Assembly: GCA_029821215.1 (NCBI GenBank)
Contig: JALGTV010000005.1
Coordinates: 1-16,738, forward strand
DNA length: 16,738 nt
Reading direction: 5' to 3'
Source of the DNA: Candidatus Zipacnadia bacterium
GTDB lineage: Bacteria; Armatimonadota; Zipacnadia; Zipacnadales; Zipacnadaceae
Shown: positions 1 to 6,346 of the stretch, in pieces
Layout of the letters: each line of letters starts with the position of its first letter
How positions within the stretch are numbered: position 1 is the first letter of the stretch
The notes under the pieces: model-generated
The model's input: only the letters and a program-made list of their open reading frames with translations
Databases searched by the model: none
What the model was told of the DNA's origin: nothing
Translations under genes and position numbers: made by a program

Positions 1-216
1 AAGTACCCCAAGCGTCCGCTCCAGTTTGTGTGAAGCTTTGTAGGCAGCCGCTTCAGTCTGAACGTAGCCAGTGACTATGGCTTGCTGCGCATTCTGGTGA
101 ATACTCACTCCGCGTCCGGTGGCTTCAGAGACCAATGCACCAACGGATTCAGCCAGATCATCAGGAGCGAGCACTGATAGGCGAAACCAGCCGCCGGTAG
201 AATCACTACGCTGAAT
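1..216 (-). CDS. prmA: Ribosomal protein L11 methyltransferase, N-terminal part (cut by window edge)
   Basis: A 72-codon open frame on the minus strand runs off the left edge. The visible protein starts a few residues before a WFRLSV strand and continues through an alpha/beta pattern (SV-x-APDDLAES...VSEATGRGVSI, then VTGYVQTE), which resembles the N-terminal substrate-recognition domain of PrmA. PrmA trimethylates ribosomal protein L11 using S-adenosylmethionine; the methyltransferase domain would lie outside the window. Location directly after dnaJ is a common prmA position. The start is a problem: the only plausible start codon before the conserved strand in this frame is ATT (214-216), preceded by a strong AGGAGG/GGGAG purine stretch inside the end of dnaJ; the next in-frame candidate is a GTG at codon 15. 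A better placed GTG overlapping the dnaJ stop is in a different frame that closes after about 32 codons. The alternative is a one-base frameshift near the start. The family call rests on weak similarity plus synteny. Confidence 0.6.
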   Translation of the reverse strand, partial: MQRSDSTGGWFRLSVLAPDDLAESVGALVSEATGRGVSIHQNAQQAIVTGYVQTEAAAYKASHKLERTLGVL

Positions 217-1318
217 CTCCCTGGCCTCCTCCCAATACCTCTTTCATTCGGGCGAAGAGACTACTCCGTTCACTATCAGCAGACTGCTGGAACTCGCGGG
301 CTAATTCCTCCAATAGCTCTCTTTGCCGGGGAGTTAGCTGAGTGGGAGTTGCGACGTGAACTCGCACGAACAGGTCACCACGTCGCCTGCTACCAAAATG
401 CGGCAGTCCCTGTGCGGGCACTTTCAGTTCGGTGCCGCTTTGCGTGCCAGGTGGAATATAGACTTCTGTGTGTCCTTCGAGTGTAGGCACCTGAACGGTC
501 GCGCCCAGAGCTGCCTGAGGAAAGCTGATACTCACCTGAGTCGCCAGGTCTTCCCCGCGCCGTTGGAACACTTCGTGGGCAGCAACATGAACCCGAACGT
601 GTAAATCGCCCGCCTGGCCGCCAGGTACAGCGTTACCAGCGCCTTGCACTATTAGTTCGCGGCCAGCTTCAATACCGGGAGGTATCTCAATTTCCAATTC
701 AGTCCGCTGGCGAGTAACTCCCTGACCATCGCACTTACTGCATACTTGTTCAACTATCTCCCCCCGGCCACCACAGCGCGGACAAGTACCAATGGTGGTC
801 AGGCTGCCCAGGATGGTCCGCCGGTGCTGGCGGACCTGACCGGTACCCCCACAGGTTGGACATCGGCGCACCTGAGCCCCCGGCTCGGTACCAGTGCCCT
901 GGCAATGTTCGCAGAGAGCAATATGGGTGTATTCAACCTTAGAAGTGGTACCGGTCAGCACTTCGCCAAGATCAACTGTAACTTCTACCCGTAGGCTCTG
1001 GCCGCGAGGCCGACCCGCTGACCGGCCAAACGGCATATCACCAAAGGCGGACTGGAAGATCTCGAAGATGTCGGGAAAACCGTTGTGGAAAAATTCGTCT
1101 ATCGCCGCGTAACCACGCCGATCATACTGTCGGCGCTTTTGCGGATCCGACAGCACCGCATAGGCTTCGCTTATGTGTTTGAATTTTTGCTCGGCCTGGG
1201 GATCGCCGTTATTGACGTCAGGATGATACTTGCGCGCCAGCCGCCGGTAGGCTTTCTTTATCTCGGTACTGCTGGCTGTGCGATCAACCTCCAGGATTTC
1301 GTAATAGTCTTTACGCAC
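206..1318 (-). CDS. dnaJ: Chaperone protein DnaJ (Hsp40, type I)
   Basis: The 370-residue product is a full type I DnaJ, the co-chaperone that delivers unfolded clients to DnaK and stimulates its ATPase. The J domain occupies about residues 4-68 with the HPD signature at 32-34. A short Phe/Gly-rich linker follows (about 75-101). The zinc-binding domain carries all four CxxCxGxG-type repeats (136-143, 153-160, 179-186, 193-200), the third reading CPRCGGRG. The two C-terminal substrate-binding beta domains follow to about residue 325. Length is normal for the family. The start is GTG at 1316-1318, with an AGAGGTGAG ribosome-binding stretch about ten bases upstream. It lies 62 bp downstream of rpoZ and overlaps the putative start of prmA, so it is probably co-transcribed from the promoter at the end of purM. 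No hrcA, grpE or dnaK is next to it, and I see no CIRCE-type operator. Confidence 0.97.
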   Translation of the reverse strand: MRKDYYEILEVDRTASSTEIKKAYRRLARKYHPDVNNGDPQAEQKFKHISEAYAVLSDPQKRRQYDRRGYAAIDEFFHNGFPDIFEIFQSAFGDMPFGRSAGRPRGQSLRVEVTVDLGEVLTGTTSKVEYTHIALCEHCQGTGTEPGAQVRRCPTCGGTGQVRQHRRTILGSLTTIGTCPRCGGRGEIVEQVCSKCDGQGVTRQRTELEIEIPPGIEAGRELIVQGAGNAVPGGQAGDLHVRVHVAAHEVFQRRGEDLATQVSISFPQAALGATVQVPTLEGHTEVYIPPGTQSGTELKVPAQGLPHFGSRRRGDLFVRVHVATPTQLTPRQRELLEELAREFQQSADSERSSLFARMKEVLGGGQGDSA

Positions 1319-1380
1319 CTGGCAACTCTCACCTCTAACCTCTAACCTACTTCGCCAGCCCGTCGCTAATAACGGGCCTA

Positions 1381-1683
1381 CTATTCTTCCTCGTCCAAGT
1401 CGTCTTCTGAGCCTTTCTCCACCACTTCCTCCAGGTCGCCACGCTGGGCCAGGTAGTGACGCTCGTGCCGCTGGGGTGTCTGGTCTTCTTCGCTCTTCTT
1501 ACTATCACCAACAATCACCTTACCGGCGGCAATTTCATGCAGGGCTATGGTCAATGGGTTAGTGGAGTCCACTTGCACCAGGGGCCGGGCTCCATCCTTA
1601 ATCTGTTGGGCCCGGCGGGCTGCTATCACCACGATATCGTATTTACTGCCGCCGCTTTCTAAGTCTGTCGGCCAAGACGGCAT
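1381..1683 (-). CDS. rpoZ: DNA-directed RNA polymerase omega subunit
   Basis: A 100-residue protein with the omega-subunit core at about residues 13-58: SKYDIVVIAARRAQQI, a DGARPLV stretch, then NPLTIALHEIAAGKV. Omega binds the C-terminal region of beta-prime and assists RNA polymerase assembly and stability. The core is followed by an uncharacterised charged tail (about 60-100) ending in the acidic EDDLDEEE, longer than in minimal omega proteins. The ATG at 1681-1683 has a strong GGAGGTGG ribosome-binding site about seven bases upstream. The gene is first in a probable rpoZ-dnaJ-prmA unit and is preceded by a leader of about 150 nt from the promoter overlapping purM. The frequent partner gmk is absent here. 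Confidence 0.88.
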   Translation of the reverse strand: MPSWPTDLESGGSKYDIVVIAARRAQQIKDGARPLVQVDSTNPLTIALHEIAAGKVIVGDSKKSEEDQTPQRHERHYLAQRGDLEEVVEKGSEDDLDEEE

Positions 1684-1836
1684 TACGTCGCCACCTCCTG
1701 ACTGCTAATAACACTATTCAGTCGGATACCATCAGGGGATCCGTGCGATGTACACTTACCATCACAACGGCGTAAATCACTACCGGAGATTATCCGAGAT
1801 GATCCACCATTAGGTGTACTGTTGAAACTACGCTCT
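1684..1836 (-). other. Long untranslated leader of rpoZ
   Basis: If the promoter at 1843-1871 is used, the rpoZ transcript starts near 1836 and carries about 150 nt before the ATG. The leader holds small inverted repeats, for example CACC/GGTG around a TAAT loop and CGGAT/ATCCG around an 11-nt loop, but no riboswitch or T-box that I recognise. A 62-codon frame through the same stretch would begin with a TTG inside the -35 box, so it could not be translated from this transcript. Confidence 0.4.
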
Positions 1837-1842
1837 GCAGAA

Positions 1843-1871
1843 AGTATACAACCTCCAGGTGCTGGTGTCAA
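1843..1871 (-). promoter_or_regulatory. Near-consensus sigma-70/A promoter for rpoZ-dnaJ-prmA
   Basis: On the minus strand TTGACA (1871-1866) is followed by exactly 17 bp and then TATACT (1848-1843), eleven of twelve consensus positions. The TGA stop codon of purM (1870-1868) lies inside the -35 hexamer. Expected transcription start is about 1836. Confidence 0.8.
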
Positions 1872-2905
1872 ATCTTGACGGCAGGCTCCTGGCAGCCACG
1901 GGGTCTCACTTCACCCATAACTATGGCGGCAAATCCGGCGCGGTCAAGCTGCTTAATGACTGGATCCGAATCGCCGGGGGCGGTTACCAAAATCATGCCC
2001 ACCCCCATGTTGAAAGTCCGGTACATCTCGTCTATGGGTACATTGCCGTACTGCTGGACCAGCTCAAATATGGGCTGGGGGGTGAGAGCCGAAGTATCCA
2101 CCGCTGCGGTCAGACCGGAGGGAATGATCCGCTCAACATTGTCGGGAATACCCCCACCAGTGATGTGGGCGATGCCGTGGGGCACCAGCCCCGCCTCAAA
2201 CAGTGAGACTATGCCAGCGGCATAGATTTTCGTGGGCTGCAGTAGCTCTTCACCCAGGGTGCGGCCTAACTGGGGAATGTGTTCCTCCAGGCTGAGGTCG
2301 GCCACCTCCAACAGTACCTTGCGCACCAGTGAATAGCCATTGCTGTGCAAGCCTGAGGACGCGATGCCAATAAGAGCATCGCCGGCCTGGACGGCGCTAC
2401 CGTCAATGATCTGGTCCCGCTCAACTACTCCAACTGCGAAGCCCGCCAAATCATACTCTCCCTCAGCGTAGAAACCGGGCAGCTCGGCTGTCTCACCACC
2501 CAATAGGGCGCAGCCCGCCATCCTACAAGCGGCGGCAATGCCCGCCACTATCTGGGCGACTGTCTCGGGATCCAACTGGCCGGTAGCCAAATAGTCCAGG
2601 AAAAACAGCGGGGCCGCACCCTGGCAGACAATGTCATCTACACACATTGCCACCAGGTCCTGGCCGATAGTGTCATGCTTGTCCAGGGCGAATGCTATCT
2701 TCAGCTTGGTGCCCACCCCATCGGTACCCGCGACCAGCACCGGGTCGTGGTACTCGGTGCCCAGCGCAAACATCCCTCCGAAGTCAGCCAATCCTGCTAA
2801 AACCTGGTCATTGTGGGTGGCCTGCACGGCCTCGCGCATAAGCTGCACCGCCCGCTGCCCGGCGGCAATATCTACTCCGGAATCCTTATAGGTAATGCGG
2901 CGCAT
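1868..2905 (-). CDS. purM: Phosphoribosylformylglycinamidine cyclo-ligase (AIR synthetase)
   Basis: A complete 345-residue PurM, which closes formylglycinamidine ribonucleotide to aminoimidazole ribonucleotide with ATP, the fifth step of purine synthesis. Diagnostic stretches are the glycine-rich nucleotide loop GTDGVGTKLK (about 60-69), the acidic VDDI (89-92), GGETAELPG (136-144), SGLHSNGYSLVRK (184-196) and TGGGIPDN (249-256). Length matches the family. The ATG at 2903-2905 has an AGGAGGG ribosome-binding site about eight bases upstream. It follows purF by 37 bp and is the last gene of the mla-rplI-dnaB-pur string. Its stop codon is embedded in the -35 box of the next promoter, so the end of this gene is also a regulatory site. 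Confidence 0.97.
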   Translation of the reverse strand: MRRITYKDSGVDIAAGQRAVQLMREAVQATHNDQVLAGLADFGGMFALGTEYHDPVLVAGTDGVGTKLKIAFALDKHDTIGQDLVAMCVDDIVCQGAAPLFFLDYLATGQLDPETVAQIVAGIAAACRMAGCALLGGETAELPGFYAEGEYDLAGFAVGVVERDQIIDGSAVQAGDALIGIASSGLHSNGYSLVRKVLLEVADLSLEEHIPQLGRTLGEELLQPTKIYAAGIVSLFEAGLVPHGIAHITGGGIPDNVERIIPSGLTAAVDTSALTPQPIFELVQQYGNVPIDEMYRTFNMGVGMILVTAPGDSDPVIKQLDRAGFAAIVMGEVRPRGCQEPAVKI

Positions 2906-2942
2906 TGCGGCGGCCCTCCTATCGCGCTTGTTGGCTTGACAT

Positions 2943-4379
2943 TTAGGAGTCAGCTACTGGCTCGTCCTCTAAGGCAAACTTGGTAACCTTAACATCCTCG
3001 GGTATGGGGATGGGGTAGTTGCCATCAAAGCAGGCGGTGCAGAAGTGTATTTTCGGCAGTCCGATTGCCTTGGTCAGGTTGCTCAGGGTCAAATATTCCA
3101 GGCTGTCAGCGCCCAGGTGCTGGCGGATTTCTTCAACGCTCATCCGCGCGGCAATCAATTCTTCGCGCGTTGATGTATCAATACCATAGAAACACGGGTA
3201 ACGAAGCGGAGGACAGTTGATGCGTAGATGAATCTCGCGGGCGCCAGCCTGGCGTAACAGTTCAATTTCCGGCCCGGTGGTGGTGCCGCGTACTATTGAA
3301 TCGTCTACAACCACAATACGCTTACCAGCAATAGCTTCCTTCAGCGGAGTCAGTTTCATGCGAACTCCCAGTTCCCGCAGGCGCTGATCAGGGGTGATGA
3401 AGGTGCGATGGATGTAAGTATTCTTGATGAAACCGTGACCAAAGGGAATGCCGGCTACCTGGGCATAGCCAATGGCATGGGGAATGCCTGTCTGCGGTAC
3501 TGGAATCACCAGGTCAGCGTCCACCGGAGCCTGGCGGGCCAGCATATTGCCCATGCGCACCCGGGACATATAGATATTGCGCCCGTAAATGTGGCTGTCG
3601 GGCCGAGCAAAGTAAATGAACTCAAAGATGCAACAGGCCTTACGCTGGGACTGGATGACCTGGCGGGCATCCATTCCCGATGGCCCCAAGGTCACAATCT
3701 CACCGGGTTGGACTTCCCTAACGAACTGGGCACCAACAACATGGAGCCCAGAGGTCTCCGAAGATAGCACCCAATTATCATTATTAAACCGACCAATACA
3801 CAACGGACGTACACCGTACGGATCCCGAACGGCAATCAGTCGGTCGGGGGTCATAATACCCAGGGAATATGCCCCCTGCATTTGCGGCATAGCCTGGGCA
3901 ATGGCCTCTTCCAGAGTGTCGGCCGCTGATTGCTCTATGAGGTGAAGAATAACTTCGCTATCAGTAGTGGTATGGAATTGGCTTCCCGCCACGCTGAGTT
4001 CGTCTCGTAACGCAATGGTATTGACCAGGTTGCCGTTATGCCCCAACGCAAAGGGCCCGGTGCTATGGTGACCAATTAGTGGCTGGGCATTGTGAACGTC
4101 GCTGGAGCCGGTGGTGGAATAGCGTACATGTCCCAGCGCCACATCTCCGCGCAGATGGCTAATGGTCTCCTCATCAAATACCTGAAAAACCAGGCCGGCG
4201 TCTTTGTGAACGTCAATTTGGCCATCGTGGCCCACGGCAATACCGGCGCTCTCTTGGCCCCGGTGTTGGACTCCATACAGCCCGAAGAATGTCTGCCGCG
4301 CTGCCTCCTCGCCGGGCGCGTATATGCCAAATATGCCACAGGCGTCGCCCCAGCATTTGCCACAATCAGCACAATCCAT
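2943..4379 (-). CDS. purF: Amidophosphoribosyltransferase (glutamine PRPP amidotransferase), Fe-S type
   Basis: A 478-residue PurF, which catalyses the first committed step of purine synthesis: PRPP and glutamine give phosphoribosylamine. The N-terminal class II glutaminase domain starts CGIFGIY with nucleophile Cys14, so residues 1-13 should be removed as a propeptide; that propeptide itself contains three cysteines. The PRPP-binding loop VVVDDSIVRGTT lies at 356-367. Cysteines at about 250, 396, 447 and 450 (the last two as CTAC) match the four ligands of the [4Fe-4S] cluster of the Bacillus-type enzyme, which makes that form oxygen-sensitive. One departure: the usual PDSG of the phosphoribosyltransferase core reads PQTG (295-298). 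The ATG at 4377-4379 has a GAGGTG site about eleven bases upstream. It sits between purE and purM. Confidence 0.96.
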   Translation of the reverse strand: MDCADCGKCWGDACGIFGIYAPGEEAARQTFFGLYGVQHRGQESAGIAVGHDGQIDVHKDAGLVFQVFDEETISHLRGDVALGHVRYSTTGSSDVHNAQPLIGHHSTGPFALGHNGNLVNTIALRDELSVAGSQFHTTTDSEVILHLIEQSAADTLEEAIAQAMPQMQGAYSLGIMTPDRLIAVRDPYGVRPLCIGRFNNDNWVLSSETSGLHVVGAQFVREVQPGEIVTLGPSGMDARQVIQSQRKACCIFEFIYFARPDSHIYGRNIYMSRVRMGNMLARQAPVDADLVIPVPQTGIPHAIGYAQVAGIPFGHGFIKNTYIHRTFITPDQRLRELGVRMKLTPLKEAIAGKRIVVVDDSIVRGTTTGPEIELLRQAGAREIHLRINCPPLRYPCFYGIDTSTREELIAARMSVEEIRQHLGADSLEYLTLSNLTKAIGLPKIHFCTACFDGNYPIPIPEDVKVTKFALEDEPVADS

Positions 4380-4447
4380 TGGAAAATCAACACCTCATAG
4401 ATACAGTTCAATGGTTTACTTACAGGTGGAATGGCGATGCTTATAGT

Positions 4448-4945
4448 TTAGTGCTCTTTGGTGGCTTGTTGGACTCGCTCAGCTTTGTCTTCCACCGACT
4501 GGCGCATCTGGTGGCGGTACTGCTGCAGTCGCTGGGCCAGATCTGAATCAGATAGCGCCAGAATCTGGGCAGCGAGAATGGCCGCATTCTTAACCGTATC
4601 AATCCCCACGGTAGCCACTGGAACGCCGGGTGGCATCTGCACCATAGAATACAATGCATCCAGACCACCAATGGGTGAACTGGAAATGGGTACACCGATA
4701 ACCGGCAAGTTGGTGTGAGCGGCCACGGCTCCCGGCAGGGCGGCCGCCCAACCTGCTGCTGCGATAATCACAGCAATACCCCGGTCCGCCGCGCTGTCTG
4801 CGTACTCGGCCACGCGGTCGGGCGTGCGGTGAGCGGAGGCCACGGTGACCTCATACTCGATATCTAACTGCTCCAGCATCTGTATCCCGGAGGACATAAT
4901 CTCCAGGTCTGAGTCACTGCCTAATATAAGGCCAACTTTAGCCAC
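4448..4945 (-). CDS. purE: N5-carboxyaminoimidazole ribonucleotide mutase
   Basis: A 165-residue class I-like PurE, which rearranges N5-CAIR to CAIR; it normally works after PurK, which is not in the window. GSDSD (9-13) and SAHRTP (37-42, catalytic His39) are intact, as is the GLDALYSMVQMPPGVPVAT stretch (94-112). The second active-site loop, usually GAGGAAHLPG, reads AAAGWAAALPG here (62-72), so the His of that loop is Ala69 and one Gly is Trp66. The start is GTG at 4943-4945 with an AGGGGTG site about six bases upstream. It is preceded by a 118-bp gap with alternative hairpins and followed 68 bp later by purF. The family call is secure; subclass and preferred substrate (free CO2 versus N5-CAIR) are not settled by the loop change. 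Confidence 0.93.
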   Translation of the reverse strand: MAKVGLILGSDSDLEIMSSGIQMLEQLDIEYEVTVASAHRTPDRVAEYADSAADRGIAVIIAAAGWAAALPGAVAAHTNLPVIGVPISSSPIGGLDALYSMVQMPPGVPVATVGIDTVKNAAILAAQILALSDSDLAQRLQQYRHQMRQSVEDKAERVQQATKEH

Positions 4946-5063
4946 CTTTCACACCCCTGGTAGTGCTCAATTATCGATTAACTCATCGGGTAGGCGGACT
5001 TCTCTAACCCGGGCTTGGCTACAACTTTGCGCAGGTTAGAGAACCTGCGCTACGCGCCTAACT
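4946..5063 (-). other. purD-purE gap with two mutually exclusive hairpins
   Basis: A perfect 9-bp stem (GCGCAGGTT/AACCTGCGC, four-base loop) spans 5029-5050. The middle of that stem-loop (5034-5043) is also a perfect 10-bp reverse complement of TTCTCTAACC at 5000-5009, so the purE leader RNA can form either the short GC-rich hairpin or a longer-range stem, not both. No T-run follows, so neither is a classic intrinsic terminator. It may be an attenuator-like switch or a small dispersed hairpin repeat. Confidence 0.5.
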
Positions 5064-6344
5064 TTACCTGTCTTCGGCCTCTACCGCCCGCAAGGCAATA
5101 TCAGTGCGGTGATACATCTTATCAAAATCAATCAATTCTACTGCTTTATACGCCCGGTCACGCGCATCTCGGAAACTGTTGCCCAAGGCAGTAACTCCCA
5201 GCACCCGGCCTCCATCAGTGATAAATTGCCCATCTTGGCGGGCGGTACCGGCGTGGAAGACGACCACGCCGTCCTGAGCATCGGCCTCATCCAGCCCATT
5301 AATAGCCTTTCCCTTCTCATACTTGGCCGGATAGCCCCCAGAAGCCACCACGACACACACGCAGCGTTCATCTCGCCAGTGGACGTCAACTTCTGCCAGA
5401 CGGCCTTCCACTGTAGCTTGCAGAATCTCGACCAGGTCACTGTCCAGGCGAGGCAGCACCACCTGGGTTTCCGGATCACCAAAGCGGCAATTATACTCTA
5501 ACAGTTCTGGCCCCTTCTCGGTGAGAATACAACCGGCGTACAGGGTTCCCACATAGGGGCTGCCCTCCTCAGCCATGGCCTCCACGGTGGGCCTAATTTT
5601 CCGGTTCACAATGTAATCAAAGGTCTCCTCGCTTACTGCGGGCACTGGCGAATAGCAGCCCATCCCGCCGGTATTATCGCCAGTATCGCCGTCACCGATG
5701 CGCTTATAATCCTGAGAGGGCACCATAGGCACTACCGTCTGGCCGTCGGTGAACACCTTTATGGAGCATTCCTGGCCCGCGAGGAATTCTTCAACAATCA
5801 CTTTGCTTCCTGAAGTACCATAGGCTCCCTCCACCAGACAGCGGTCAATATGCGCCTCAGCTTCCTGGATGGTGGCGGCTACTTTCACGCCCTTGCCTGC
5901 TGCCAGGCCGTCGGCCTTTACCACGATAGGAGCACCTTGGCGGCGTACATAGGCCTTGGCCGGCTTAGGCTCATCAAAAACTTCAAAGCGAATATCCGAT
6001 ATACCATGACGGTGCAGGAGCTGGTTAGTAAATGACTTGCTGGCCTCCAACTGAGCGGCAGCCGCCGTAGGCCCGTAGATGTTAAGACCGCGATTAGTGA
6101 ATGCGTCAACTATACCGGCTGCCAGCGGGGCCTCGGGCCCAACTACGGTCAGGTCAATCTGTTGCTGCTGGGCAAAGTCGGCCAGTTCGGGCAGATTCTG
6201 GACCTCTAGGTCAACACAGTTTGCTACCTGGCCGATACCGGCATTGCCGGGAGCCGCATACAAAATGTCTACGACAGGGCTTTGACTAATCTTCCAACTC
6301 AAGGCGTGCTCTCGCCCCCCTGAGCCGACTATTAGTATCTTCAT
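5064..6344 (-). CDS. purD: Phosphoribosylamine--glycine ligase (GAR synthetase)
   Basis: A complete 426-residue PurD, the ATP-grasp enzyme that joins glycine to phosphoribosylamine in the second step of purine synthesis, consuming the unstable product of PurF. Visible marks are the N-terminal GSGGREHAL (7-15) and APGNAGI (31-37), the ATP-grasp segment VKADGLAAGKGV (142-153), DNTGGMGCYSPVP (223-235) and EYNCRFGDPETQ (283-294), the last carrying metal- and ATP-binding acidic residues. Length is typical for a stand-alone PurD, with no fusion to PurM or PurN. The ATG at 6342-6344 lies 2 bp after the dnaB stop, and its GAGGACGAG ribosome-binding stretch is inside the dnaB 3' end, so the two are probably translationally coupled. 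Confidence 0.97.
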   Translation of the reverse strand: MKILIVGSGGREHALSWKISQSPVVDILYAAPGNAGIGQVANCVDLEVQNLPELADFAQQQQIDLTVVGPEAPLAAGIVDAFTNRGLNIYGPTAAAAQLEASKSFTNQLLHRHGISDIRFEVFDEPKPAKAYVRRQGAPIVVKADGLAAGKGVKVAATIQEAEAHIDRCLVEGAYGTSGSKVIVEEFLAGQECSIKVFTDGQTVVPMVPSQDYKRIGDGDTGDNTGGMGCYSPVPAVSEETFDYIVNRKIRPTVEAMAEEGSPYVGTLYAGCILTEKGPELLEYNCRFGDPETQVVLPRLDSDLVEILQATVEGRLAEVDVHWRDERCVCVVVASGGYPAKYEKGKAINGLDEADAQDGVVVFHAGTARQDGQFITDGGRVLGVTALGNSFRDARDRAYKAVELIDFDKMYHRTDIALRAVEAEDR

Positions 6345-6346
6345 TT

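Noticed and set aside
1683..1871. 62-codon minus-strand frame between purM and rpoZ, ending TAATG at rpoZ
   Set aside because: Its TTG start is inside the -35 hexamer, upstream of the predicted transcript start, there is no family resemblance, and the strong ribosome-binding site belongs to rpoZ.
5029..5050. Intrinsic terminator between purD and purE
   Set aside because: The stem is perfect but no T-run follows on either strand, and purE continues co-directionally without an obvious new promoter.
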